This document shows positions 25,331 to 37,490 of a stretch of 39,126 nt of DNA, piece after piece. Below the pieces are notes generated by a model. It searched no databases. It worked only from the letters and a program-made list of their open reading frames with translations, and was not told where the DNA came from. Source of the DNA: an uncultured Gammaproteobacteria bacterium (lineage in GTDB: Bacteria; Pseudomonadota; Gammaproteobacteria; Steroidobacterales; XN24); contig CALDWW010000043.1 in NCBI GenBank assembly GCA_937924335.1, positions 1-39,126 on the forward strand, in the 5' to 3' direction. How positions within the stretch are numbered: position 1 is the stretch's first letter; each line of letters starts with the position of its first letter. A program made the translations under genes and the position numbers.

Positions 25331-25360
25331 ATTCTATGCTCGACAACTCAGCCATCTCAA
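25331..25360 (-). promoter_or_regulatory. sigma-70 promoter of the M20 peptidase gene
   Basis: On the minus strand: TTGAGA (25355-25360), 18-bp spacer, TAGAAT (25331-25336). Both hexamers match consensus at five of six bases. The transcript would start near 25324, about 28 bases before the ATG. Confidence 0.65.
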
Positions 25361-25376
25361 AGAGAGGAGGCTCGCG

Positions 25377-26129
25377 ATGCCGATCGAGGGAATGCTGGTC
25401 GATCTGTCAGGCGTGTTCTACGTGGGTGGTGACGTGTTGCCCGGCGCTCGAGAGGCGCTACTGCGGCTTAGACAAATGAACAAGCCTTTCCGGTTTGTGA
25501 CCAATACCAGCCGGAAGTGCCGCGCCGAGGTCGTTAGCCGCCTTCACGTGATGGGGCTGGACGTCGAGCCGCATGAGGTGCTGACCGCGCCGCTGGCCGG
25601 GCGCCACTGGATCGAGACGCGTGGCCTGCGACCGCACCTCCTGGTCCACCCTGAGCTGCTTCCGGACTTTGTCGGCATAAAGACATCACCGGCCAATGCC
25701 GTGTTCATGGGTGACGCCGGTGAGACATTCTCATACGACAATCTGAATGCCGCTTTCAGGGTCTTGCAGACGGGAGCTCCGCTGGTTGCTGTGGCCAGGA
25801 ATAGATACTTCCAGGAATCGGATGGTTTGAGCCTCGATCTGGGCCCATTCGTGGCAGCGCTGGAGTTCGCGACTCGTACCAAGGCGGTGATCGTGGGGAA
25901 GCCTTCTGCGGAATTCTATACGGCTGCTGTGGAATCGATGGCATTGGATCCCCGCGAAGTCATCATGGTGGGCGATGACCTGGAGGCCGACGTCCTCGGC
26001 GCTCTGGATGCCGGGCTACGGGCCGCTCTGGTACGCACCGGAAAGTACCGGGAGAGCGACGAGGCCAGTCTGCAGGGAACCGCGGCGATGGTTTTTGACA
26101 ACGTCTATGAAATGCTACTAAATATTTAG
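25377..26129 (+). CDS. LHPP/HDHD2-like HAD phosphatase (subfamily IIA)
   Basis: A 250-residue HAD hydrolase. Motif I reads LVDLSGVFY: nucleophile Asp9, with Ser11 where most HAD enzymes have the second Asp. The same D-x-S-G is found in human LHPP (DISGVLY), a phospholysine/phosphohistidine pyrophosphatase, and HDHD2. Other shared segments are TNTSRKCRAE, DAGETFSYDNLNAAF, VGKPSAEF and GDDLEADV. The bacterial substrate is not established; pyrophosphate, phosphohistidine or phospholysine are suggested by homology. An AGGAGG site is well placed before the ATG. It stands alone between divergent and convergent genes, 4 kb from ppk1. Confidence 0.88.
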   Translation: MPIEGMLVDLSGVFYVGGDVLPGAREALLRLRQMNKPFRFVTNTSRKCRAEVVSRLHVMGLDVEPHEVLTAPLAGRHWIETRGLRPHLLVHPELLPDFVGIKTSPANAVFMGDAGETFSYDNLNAAFRVLQTGAPLVAVARNRYFQESDGLSLDLGPFVAALEFATRTKAVIVGKPSAEFYTAAVESMALDPREVIMVGDDLEADVLGALDAGLRAALVRTGKYRESDEASLQGTAAMVFDNVYEMLLNI

Positions 26130-26178
26130 ATTTAACAGGATATTATAGACATTATCTAATGTAGTTAATTCAAACTGA
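26130..26178. other. AT-rich convergent gap with a small dyad
   Basis: A 49-base stretch between the convergent LHPP-like and tatD genes, much more AT-rich than its surroundings. ACATTA-TC-TAATGT (26149-26162) is a 6-bp inverted repeat. No GC stem or clear T tract supports an intrinsic terminator. The base change starts in the last codons of the LHPP-like gene. Confidence 0.4.
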
Positions 26179-26991
26179 TCACTCGATGGAAAAAAACCGA
26201 CGCGCGTTGCCGGTCGTCCTTTCGGCAATCTCCTCAAGGGTCTCGCCGGTACATCCGGCTACTGTCTCAGCCACATGCGCCAGGTACATGGGCTCGTTCC
26301 GTCTGCCTGACGGTTTCGGGTCGAGGTCACGGGGCAGCAGATAGGGCGAGTCCGTCTCTAGCAGTAAACGATCCGGTGGAATGGCCGGAACCAGCTCACG
26401 CAGGTGGTGTCCCCGGCGTTCGTCGCAGATCCAGCCGGTGATGCCGATGTAGAAGCCCATGTCGAGGTAATCGTCAAGTTCCTGCCGGCCGCCGGTAAAA
26501 CAGTGCGCCACGGCCCGTGGCAGTTTGTCGAGATAGTCTGCAAGAATGGCGCAGAATCGCTCATGGGCATCGCGCTGATGAAGGAACACAGGAAGCGCAG
26601 TCTCGATCGCAATCTCGAGCTGCGCCCGGAACGCAAATTCCTGATCCTCCGGGGTGGAGAAGTTACGGTAAAAGTCCAGGCCGCACTCACCGATAGCAAC
26701 GACCTCGGGGTTCGCTGCCAGTGCCCGCATCCAGCCCCGGTCCCCGGTTGTCCAGTCTTTCGCGTGGTGAGGGTGTACTCCGGCCGTACCAAAGAGCTGT
26801 CCCGGACGCTGGCGGGAGAGCTCCAGTGCAGCCCGGCTTGACGAAGCGCAGCTACCGGTGATGACGATGCCTGCGACGCCCGCATCCGTCGCCCTGGCCA
26901 GGACCTCGTCCCTGTCAGGATCGAAACTGTCGTGGGCCAGGTTGGCACCGACATCGATCAGCGTATGTGCCTGGAGATCCGTTCTGCTCAC
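26179..26991 (-). CDS. tatD: TatD-family metal-dependent DNase
   Basis: A 270-residue TIM-barrel hydrolase close to E. coli TatD, a 3'-5' exonuclease linked to repair of oxidised DNA. Shared blocks include LIDVGANLAHDSF, TAGVHPHHA, VAIGECGLDFYRNFSTPEDQE, HQRDAHERF, HCFTGG and ETDSPYLLPRDL. The metal His and Asp positions of the family are present. The start is a GTG at 26991 with no better start nearby. It is 18 bases after the wax ester synthase gene on the same strand and probably co-transcribed with it. Confidence 0.94.
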   Translation of the reverse strand: MSRTDLQAHTLIDVGANLAHDSFDPDRDEVLARATDAGVAGIVITGSCASSSRAALELSRQRPGQLFGTAGVHPHHAKDWTTGDRGWMRALAANPEVVAIGECGLDFYRNFSTPEDQEFAFRAQLEIAIETALPVFLHQRDAHERFCAILADYLDKLPRAVAHCFTGGRQELDDYLDMGFYIGITGWICDERRGHHLRELVPAIPPDRLLLETDSPYLLPRDLDPKPSGRRNEPMYLAHVAETVAGCTGETLEEIAERTTGNARRFFSIE

Positions 26992-27009
26992 TTGATGAAA
27001 ACAGAGACT

Positions 27010-30880
<3,871 letters not shown>

Positions 30881-30896
30881 ATGAGAGGTCCGGGTG

Positions 30897-31601
30897 ATGA
30901 CCGTGTCGACTCAACTTGCGAGATGGACAGTGGCTGCGGTGGCAGCCATGGTTCTCGGATGCAATTACTCCTCCAACGATGACATTTCGATCCCCGAAGG
31001 CGCCAGCCACAGCGGTGACGGACAGACGGTCAACGGCAATGTGGAAGTGGGTGCCGACGCCGACGCCAGCGACAGCAATTTCAGCACGATCAATGGAAGT
31101 ATCGTCGTCAAGGATGGCGCGCGGGTGAGCGATTGTGCGACCGTGAATGGCGAACTGGACATTGGCGACGGTTCCGAGGCTGGCAGTCTGCGGGCAGTGA
31201 ATGGCGATCTGACGATCGGTCGCGACGCCAGGATCGAAGGCCGTGTGCAACTCGTCAATGGGAGCGTCAGCCTGAAGCCCGGCAGCCGGGTCAGCGGCAA
31301 TGTCGGGACGATAAACGGCCTGATAGAACTCCGGTCAGCTGAGGTTGCAGGTGATCTGAGTAACGTCAACGGCGGCATGCTTATCGTCGATGGGAGCCTG
31401 GTCAAGGGCGACCTGACAGTCAAGGAAGCGGGGGATGATCGCCACGGAGAGCCGCCGCGGATCGTAATCGGCCGGGACTCGCGGGTCACCGGCAACCTGG
31501 TTTTCGAGCGGCCGGTTGAATTGTTCGTACATGACAGCGCCCAGATTGGCGAAGTCAGCGGCGCCGAGGTGAATCGATTCTCGGGCGATGAGCCTGGCTA
31601 G
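30897..31601 (+). CDS. predicted outer-membrane lipoprotein with seven-coil beta-helix
   Basis: A 234-residue protein with a lipoprotein signal ending MVLGC; Cys22 would be lipidated, and Asn at +2 does not retain it in the inner membrane. The mature part repeats (T/A/L/N)(V/I)NG followed by a hydrophobic alternating strand. The Asn of NG falls near residues 46, 66, 84, 102, 121, 140 and 158, a period of 18-20, as expected for one turn of a right-handed beta-helix. The periodicity resembles bactofilins and polymer-forming proteins, but bactofilins are normally cytoplasmic. Starts at ATG 30897 or GTG 30894; GAGAGG favours the ATG slightly. It follows fadH by 16 bases and overlaps the next gene by 14 bases. 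Function unknown. Confidence 0.75.
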   Translation: MTVSTQLARWTVAAVAAMVLGCNYSSNDDISIPEGASHSGDGQTVNGNVEVGADADASDSNFSTINGSIVVKDGARVSDCATVNGELDIGDGSEAGSLRAVNGDLTIGRDARIEGRVQLVNGSVSLKPGSRVSGNVGTINGLIELRSAEVAGDLSNVNGGMLIVDGSLVKGDLTVKEAGDDRHGEPPRIVIGRDSRVTGNLVFERPVELFVHDSAQIGEVSGAEVNRFSGDEPG

Positions 31602-32343
31602 GCTGGTACAGCACGCGTACCAGCTGGACCTGTTCGCCCCGGCAGTGGGCGAAGGGGAACTCTCTATCCGCAAGAGCAAACGGGCCCGCAGACTATCGGT
31701 CAGGGTATTCCCGCACGGACACGCGGAGGTGGTAGTACCGCTCCGGACGCCAGCACGTGAGGTCGAGGCGTTCGTTGATGCAAGTCGCGACTGGATCCAG
31801 CGCACGCGAAGTAACTTGCTGCGGCATGAGGCCTCATCAGATCTGAGCCTGCCCCGCATCATCCGCCTGCCTGTCTGCGACGAGCTGTGGCGCGTGGACT
31901 ACGGAAGCGTTCACGACCGGCTGCTACAGAGGCCCGATGATCAGGGCGGGGCGCTGCGGGTGCCTGGCCGGGATGAAGAAGCAAGGAGAGCTTTGCGCAA
32001 GTGGCTTGCGGACAGAGCCAGGGCCTGCCTGGTGCCCTGGACGATGCGGCGCGGTACGGAATTGGGACTGACGCCCTCCGCGGTATCTATCCGCAGGCAG
32101 CAGACCCGGTGGGGCAGCTGTAGCAGCAAGCGAAGGGTCAGCCTGAATTGCGCGCTGCTGTTCCTCGACAGGGAACTGGTGGACTATCTCATCGCCCATG
32201 AACTTTGCCACTTGCAACACATGAACCACTCGCGACGATTCTGGTCGCTCCTCGGCTCGATTCTGCCGGACTACAGAGACAGGGAGGAGGCCATCCGGGA
32301 TGCGTGGCAGGCGGTGCCCGGCTGGGTGTTCTATCCGGCCTGA
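31588..32343 (+). CDS. YgjP-like (M48/DUF45) metallopeptidase
   Basis: A 251-residue cytoplasmic protein of the YgjP group. The zinc motif HELCH is at 204-208 with third ligand His214 in MNHSRRFW. SIRKSKRARRLSVRVFP near the N-terminus and the TRWGSCSSKRRVSLNCALLF block are the other conserved parts. Substrates of this family are not established. The start lies inside the end of the lipoprotein gene, so the two are translationally coupled. Its 3' end overlaps the convergent patatin gene by 13 bases. Confidence 0.9.
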   Translation: MSLARLVQHAYQLDLFAPAVGEGELSIRKSKRARRLSVRVFPHGHAEVVVPLRTPAREVEAFVDASRDWIQRTRSNLLRHEASSDLSLPRIIRLPVCDELWRVDYGSVHDRLLQRPDDQGGALRVPGRDEEARRALRKWLADRARACLVPWTMRRGTELGLTPSAVSIRRQQTRWGSCSSKRRVSLNCALLFLDRELVDYLIAHELCHLQHMNHSRRFWSLLGSILPDYRDREEAIRDAWQAVPGWVFYPA

Positions 32344-33089
32344 TCCAGCCAGTCGGCGTTCCTCGTCAGGAACTCCCGGGCAGCGTGGCGGCCGGCCCCA
32401 ATGGTTGCGCGGATGCGTAACAGGTCCGTGTCGTATGCGCCTACCGGAACGGGCCGGCTCGGCCTGAGAACCCTGCAGCGTTCCGGTACCGGCAGGTGAC
32501 GGGCGAACGGGAAGCCGCTGGCGATCTCGTCGCGCGGGTGCCCGTGGACCGCTATCACCCGGCTGGCACCGAGACGTGTGCAGTCGTCCAGGGGCGTTCG
32601 GATCCGCCAGGCGCCGTCGAAGGCCGGATGACCATCGATCCGGATGACCCTGGAATAGGGTCCGGGCACGAAACAGGAGGCGAGAACGGCATCCACTACA
32701 GCGACGGTGTCCTGTCGCGTGAGCAAGCGATGACGCCGCCCGCGCAGCGACATCAACGTGACCGGAATCGCCACCTCATGGGGGAGGTCGGTTAGCGACT
32801 GATCGCCAAATGCCTGTCTCAGCGGTTCGCCTACTACGTCACTCATCCGAAAGGGCCAACGGCCGTGCAACAACATGCCCGGCCTGAACACGGGGCGTCC
32901 AGCGGCTCTGAGCCAGGCGGACTCGAGTTCGGCAGGGCGTCCTGCCGCCAGGAACGCCGCGACGATCGCGCCGGAACTGGCGCCGGAAAAGATCGCCGGC
33001 CATACGCGCTGCTCGATCAGTTCGAGGGCGGCGCCTACGGAAAATGCAGAGCGTCCCGCGCAGCCCTCGAAGGCGATGCCCAGTGTCAC
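32331..33089 (-). CDS. patatin-like phospholipase
   Basis: A 252-residue predicted lipid acyl hydrolase. The catalytic dyad is visible: Ser38 in GASSG (GxSxG) and Asp158 in DGAW (DGA/G). The oxyanion-hole sequence near the N-terminus is FEGCAGRSAF, with a Cys-Ala in place of the usual Gly-Gly. No signal peptide. The start is a GTG at 33089, five bases after the stop of the dehydrogenase gene, so they are probably one transcript. Substrate not known. Confidence 0.85.
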   Translation of the reverse strand: MTLGIAFEGCAGRSAFSVGAALELIEQRVWPAIFSGASSGAIVAAFLAAGRPAELESAWLRAAGRPVFRPGMLLHGRWPFRMSDVVGEPLRQAFGDQSLTDLPHEVAIPVTLMSLRGRRHRLLTRQDTVAVVDAVLASCFVPGPYSRVIRIDGHPAFDGAWRIRTPLDDCTRLGASRVIAVHGHPRDEIASGFPFARHLPVPERCRVLRPSRPVPVGAYDTDLLRIRATIGAGRHAAREFLTRNADWLDQAG

Positions 33090-33094
33090 GGCGA

Positions 33095-33919
33095 TCAGTC
33101 GAGAAACAGGTCCGGCATCAACGACCCGGATGGGTCAACGGCATACGACGAGAAGTCGGTCGTGCCGGCCGAGCGCAACACGTCCTCGTCGATCAGTATC
33201 TGACCCGTGTATTCACGGCTGTCTCGCGTCAGGATGTGATGCGCCGCGTCGGCCATGATGTCTGGCTTGCGGCAGTTCTTCGGATCCACCATGCCTCCGA
33301 GCATCCGCAGCGCGACCGTGTCGATTACCGTTCTGGGCCACAGACCGTTGACCGCCACCCCGTCACTGGCGAACTCCGCGGCCATGCCCAGTACACACAT
33401 GCTCATGCCATACTTGGACATCGTGTAGGCGGTATGGTCCTTGAACCATCGGGGCGACATGTTCAGGGGTGGCGACAAGTTCAGAATGTGGGGATTATCG
33501 GCGGCGAACAACGCGGGCAGGCAGGCCTGGGACGTCGCAAACGTTCCCCGCACGTTGACGGAGAACATGAGGTCGAAACGCCTCATCGGTGTCTCCAGCG
33601 TCCCGGTCAGATTGATGGCGCTGGCATTGTTGACGAGGATGTCGATACCGCCGAAGTGATTCATCGCTTCATCCACTGCAGCGCGGATCCGCTCCTCGTC
33701 TCTGATGTCGACTTGCAGCGGGAGTGCCTGACCACCCGCCGCCTCTATCTCCTCCGCCACCGTGTGAATCGTACCCTCAAGTTTCGGATGAGGTTCGGCC
33801 GTCTTGGCGGCAACGACGACCTGGGCACCATCCCGCGCCGCCCGGAGGGCGATGGCCCGGCCTATGCCGCGGCTACCCCCGGTGATAAAAATCGTCTTAC
33901 CTGCAAGCGTTTCGGTCAT
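33095..33919 (-). CDS. short-chain dehydrogenase, HSDL2-like
   Basis: A 274-residue classical SDR. The cofactor motif is GGSRGIG at 14-20 (an Arg at this place usually favours NADP), followed by NNAS and the catalytic YTMSK. ALRAARDGAQVVVAAKTAEPHPKL and NLSPPLNMSPRWFKDHTAYT are typical of the HSDL2-like subgroup, whose human member is peroxisomal and linked to fatty acid metabolism. A GAGGAT site precedes the ATG. It lies 15 bases after the sirtuin gene and 5 bases before the patatin gene, suggesting a lipid-related operon. Confidence 0.88.
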   Translation of the reverse strand: MTETLAGKTIFITGGSRGIGRAIALRAARDGAQVVVAAKTAEPHPKLEGTIHTVAEEIEAAGGQALPLQVDIRDEERIRAAVDEAMNHFGGIDILVNNASAINLTGTLETPMRRFDLMFSVNVRGTFATSQACLPALFAADNPHILNLSPPLNMSPRWFKDHTAYTMSKYGMSMCVLGMAAEFASDGVAVNGLWPRTVIDTVALRMLGGMVDPKNCRKPDIMADAAHHILTRDSREYTGQILIDEDVLRSAGTTDFSSYAVDPSGSLMPDLFLD

Positions 33920-33934
33920 GGTTCTGATCCTCGA

Positions 33935-34684
33935 TCAATTGGGTCCGAGCCGGCGCGCGATCTCTGGCAGAGCCGCCCCGCTCGGAGAAGATAGTACGAA
34001 GTCTGCGTAACGGGTCAGGGTGGTCGGTTCAGGGTTGACCTCTACCACGGTTGCACCGTTACCCAACGCGATTTCGGCAAGCTGAGCCGCAGGATATACC
34101 TGGGCCGAGGTGCCAATGGAGAAAAATACATCGCAACTCATCGCCGCCTGCCGGGCGCTTTCAATCGCGTCTGGCGGCAGCATCTCGCCGAACCAGACCA
34201 CACCCGGGCGAACCAATGAGTCGCATCGAGGGCAACGCGGCGGATTCCCGGGTACCCATTCCTCAGTCATTACCGGGTGCATGTCCCTGGAGCATAGATT
34301 CCGGAACAGATTGCCGTGCAGTTCGATGAGCTGCTCGCTGCCAGCTCGCTGATGCAGGCCGTCAACGTTCTGTGTGATCAGCAACGATGTCGTGAGGCCG
34401 TGCTGCATGCGGCGCAGGGCATGGTGCCCTGGATTCGGATCAGTCTCCGAGACGATGCCGCGCCGCCACTCGTACCAGCGCCAGACGAGTTCCGGGTCAC
34501 GTTCGAATCCATCCGGGGTCGCCAGTTCCTCCGGGCGGTAGCGTGACCACAGACCCGTCATAGCATCCCGGAACGTGGGTATGCCAGACTCCGCCGAGAC
34601 GCCAGCGCCGGTCAGGAAAACCGTCGAGGCAGACTCACGAAGCGTCTGGATCAGCCGATCGTCCACCGTGACCGATGTGCTCAC
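33935..34684 (-). CDS. cobB: class III sirtuin (NAD-dependent protein deacylase)
   Basis: A 249-residue NAD+-dependent deacylase. TGAGVSAESGIPTFRD, TQNVDGLHQRAG and catalytic His123 (ELHGNLF) are present. Tyr71 and Arg74 (YEWR) match the Y-x-x-R pair of SIRT5 and CobB, which accommodates succinyl and malonyl groups, so desuccinylase activity is expected. The zinc site has Cys131, Cys151 and Cys154; the position of the remaining Cys (C-x-x-C) is Asp134. The start is a GTG at 34684 with a weak ribosome binding site. It is 36 bases after acnA, so it may sit in the acnA transcript. Confidence 0.92.
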   Translation of the reverse strand: MSTSVTVDDRLIQTLRESASTVFLTGAGVSAESGIPTFRDAMTGLWSRYRPEELATPDGFERDPELVWRWYEWRRGIVSETDPNPGHHALRRMQHGLTTSLLITQNVDGLHQRAGSEQLIELHGNLFRNLCSRDMHPVMTEEWVPGNPPRCPRCDSLVRPGVVWFGEMLPPDAIESARQAAMSCDVFFSIGTSAQVYPAAQLAEIALGNGATVVEVNPEPTTLTRYADFVLSSPSGAALPEIARRLGPN

Positions 34685-34720
34685 CCTGTCAACACGCGCT
34701 AGCGACTTCGCGTCTGACGA

Positions 34721-37417
34721 TCAGGCGGCTGATCGGGACGTGGCCAGCTGTCTCAGCACGTAGTGAAGAATCCCGCCGTTGCGGAAGTAATCCCTCTCCT
34801 TGGGCGTATCGATACGGACCCTGGCCGTGAATCTGACGGGATCGCCGGACGCTGGCGTGGCCGTCACCTCGACTTCCGGGGCCTCGGCATTGCCGATGCC
34901 GCTGATGTCGTAGACCTCCTCACCAGTCAAGCCGAGCGTGGCCGCACTCTCGCCTTCCGCGAATTGCAGCGGCAGGACGCCCATGCCGACAAGATTCGAT
35001 CGGTGGATACGCTCGTAGCTCTCGGCCAGTACGGCCCGGACACCAAGCAGTTTGGTGCCTTTCGCTGCCCAGTCACGGGAGGATCCTGAGCCGTATTCCT
35101 TGCCGGCGATTACCAGCAATGGAGTACCTTCAACCTTGTACTGCATCGCGGCATCGTAGATCGACGTCTGCCCGCCATCGGGAAGATGCCTTGTCCAGCC
35201 GCCCTCTGTGCCCGGCGCCAGTCGATTGCGCAGCCGGATGTTCGCGAACGTTCCACGCATCATGATCTCGTGGTTGCCGCGCCGTGACCCGTAGGAGTTG
35301 AAGTTTGCCGGTTCAACGCCCTGAGACACCAGATATTGACCGGCCGGGCTGTCCGTAGCAATGCTGCCCGCCGGCGAGATGTGATCTGTCGTCACCGAGT
35401 CACCCAGCAGCGCGAGGACGCGGGCGCCGGAGATATCCGACACCTGGTCCAGATCCAGAGTCATGCCGGCGAAGTAGGGAGGCTTCTGGACGTACGTTGA
35501 GTCGTCATTCCAGGCATAGATGTCGCCCTCCGGGACCGGCAGGGCACGCCAGTTGTCATCACCGCTGAAGACGCTGTCGTAGCTGCTGCGGAACATGTTC
35601 GAGTCGATGTTCTGCATCACCGCTTCCTGTACCGCGTGCGCTGACGGCCAGATGTCCTTGAGGTAAACGTCTGTTCCTGAGTCGTCTTTGCCGAGCGGTT
35701 CAGTCATCAGGTCGAGACCCATCGTCCCCGCCAGGGCGTAGGCGACCACCAGCGGTGGGGAGGCAAGATAATTGCACCGCACGAGTGGGTGAATGCGGCC
35801 CTCGAAGTTGCGATTGCCGGACAGCACCGAGCAGCCAACGATATCGTTGTCGGCGACAGCCTCGGCGATCTCGGGCTTCAACGGGCCTGAATTACCGATG
35901 CAGGTCGTGCAGCCGTAGCCGACCACGCTGAAACCCAGGACCTCGAGATCGCGCAGCAGCCCCGATCGAGCGAGATACTCGGTCACTACCTTGGATCCAG
36001 GTGCAAGGCTGGTCTTCACCCAGGGTCGGGCCTTGAGTCCGCGCTTGCGTGCGTTCCTGGCCAGAAGTCCGGCACCCATCATCACCGCCGGGTTGGATGT
36101 ATTGGTGCAGCTGGTGATCGCTGCAATCAATACCGCGCCGTCGGCCACGGTGAATTTGCGGCCCCCGCTTTCTACTGTCGCCTTGCCTGATTCAGTCGGT
36201 GCGCCGGACTCCGATCGCTGTGTCCGCACAGTCGTCATCTGTTCTCCAAATGCATGCTTGGCGTCGCTCAACGGAATCCGGTCCTGAGGTCGTTTGGGAC
36301 CAGCGATGCTTGGCTCAACGTCTCCCATGTCGAGTTCCAGAATTTCTGTGTACTCGGCCTCCGGCAGACCGTCAGCACGCCAAAGACCCTGAGCCTTCGC
36401 ATAGGCCTCCACAAGGGCGATCTGCTGAGGATCCCGGCCGGAGAGATGCAGATAGCGGATGGTCTCTTCGTCGACCGGGAAAATCGCGCAGGTACTGCCG
36501 AACTCCGGCGACATATTGCCCAGGGTTGCGCGGTCGGCGAGGGGTAAGTTGGAGAGGCCGTCTCCAAAGAATTCGACAAACTTCCCGACGACCCCTTTCT
36601 TCCGCAGCATCTCGGTGACGGTCAGTACCAGGTCGGTCGCGGTCGATCCCTCACGCAGACTGCCCTTGAGCCGGAAGCCGATGACCTGCGGAATCAGCAT
36701 CGTAATGGGCTGTCCGAGCATGGCGGCCTCGGCTTCGATGCCGCCGACGCCCCAACCGAGTACGCCGAGACCATTGATCATGGTGGTATGTGAGTCTGTC
36801 CCGACCAGGGTATCGGGATAGGCCCTGCGCCCACCGTCGACCGGCGCGTCGAAAACTACGCGGCCGAGGTGTTCCAGATTAACCTGGTGAACGATGCCGG
36901 TATTGGGTGGCACAACCCGGAAGTTATCGAAAGCATTCTGACCCCAGCGCAGGAACTCGTAGCGCTCACGATTCCTTTGGAACTCAATCTCGTTGTTTAG
37001 CTGAAGTGCTTCCTGGGTCCCGTAGTTGTCCACCTGGACCGAGTGATCGATGACGAGCTCGGCTGGCGATAGCGGGTTGATCGAGTCCGCCCCCCCGCCC
37101 AGGCTGACGACGGCGTCGCGCATGGCCGCCAGATCGACGACCGCCGGCACGCCGGTGAAGTCCTGCAGAATCACCCGGGCGGGCGTGAAGGCGATCTCCT
37201 GTTGTGGCTCTGCTTTCGGATCCCAGTTTACGAGCGCATCAATGTCGTCCTGTGTGACGTTGACGCCATCCTGATGCCTGAGGAGGTTCTCAAGGAGAAC
37301 CTTGAGGGAGTAGGGGAGCCGGTCAAGGCGGGCGCCCTTGATGGATTTGAGGCTGAAAATCTCGTATTCGCGATCGCCGACCGTCAGGGATTCGCTGGCG
37401 CTCTTGGTGTCCGTCAT
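34721..37417 (-). CDS. acnA: aconitate hydratase A
   Basis: An 898-residue 4Fe-4S enzyme of the citric acid cycle that isomerises citrate and isocitrate. The ATG at 37417 has a strong GGAGGAG site; an in-frame ATG 14 codons further up lacks one. Similarity to E. coli AcnA covers the whole length, including [39 protein letters not shown] and the cluster cysteines in TSCTNTSNP and [14 protein letters not shown]. The absence of AcnD-type features makes a methylcitrate role less likely. It has a perfect TATAAT -10 element of its own. Confidence 0.97.
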   Translation of the reverse strand: MTDTKSASESLTVGDREYEIFSLKSIKGARLDRLPYSLKVLLENLLRHQDGVNVTQDDIDALVNWDPKAEPQQEIAFTPARVILQDFTGVPAVVDLAAMRDAVVSLGGGADSINPLSPAELVIDHSVQVDNYGTQEALQLNNEIEFQRNRERYEFLRWGQNAFDNFRVVPPNTGIVHQVNLEHLGRVVFDAPVDGGRRAYPDTLVGTDSHTTMINGLGVLGWGVGGIEAEAAMLGQPITMLIPQVIGFRLKGSLREGSTATDLVLTVTEMLRKKGVVGKFVEFFGDGLSNLPLADRATLGNMSPEFGSTCAIFPVDEETIRYLHLSGRDPQQIALVEAYAKAQGLWRADGLPEAEYTEILELDMGDVEPSIAGPKRPQDRIPLSDAKHAFGEQMTTVRTQRSESGAPTESGKATVESGGRKFTVADGAVLIAAITSCTNTSNPAVMMGAGLLARNARKRGLKARPWVKTSLAPGSKVVTEYLARSGLLRDLEVLGFSVVGYGCTTCIGNSGPLKPEIAEAVADNDIVGCSVLSGNRNFEGRIHPLVRCNYLASPPLVVAYALAGTMGLDLMTEPLGKDDSGTDVYLKDIWPSAHAVQEAVMQNIDSNMFRSSYDSVFSGDDNWRALPVPEGDIYAWNDDSTYVQKPPYFAGMTLDLDQVSDISGARVLALLGDSVTTDHISPAGSIATDSPAGQYLVSQGVEPANFNSYGSRRGNHEIMMRGTFANIRLRNRLAPGTEGGWTRHLPDGGQTSIYDAAMQYKVEGTPLLVIAGKEYGSGSSRDWAAKGTKLLGVRAVLAESYERIHRSNLVGMGVLPLQFAEGESAATLGLTGEEVYDISGIGNAEAPEVEVTATPASGDPVRFTARVRIDTPKERDYFRNGGILHYVLRQLATSRSAA

Positions 37418-37465
37418 GGCTCCTCCGGAGGAAATCTGGCGCAGATCAGGGGAATGCAAACGTCA

Positions 37466-37471
37466 ATTATA
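37466..37471 (-). promoter_or_regulatory. -10 element of acnA
   Basis: A perfect TATAAT on the minus strand, 48 bases before the acnA ATG. The -35 position at 17-bp spacing is CTGAGT, overlapping the mnmA stop codon, and matches poorly. Confidence 0.5.
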
Positions 37472-37490
37472 TGCCATGGCGGCGCCTGAC

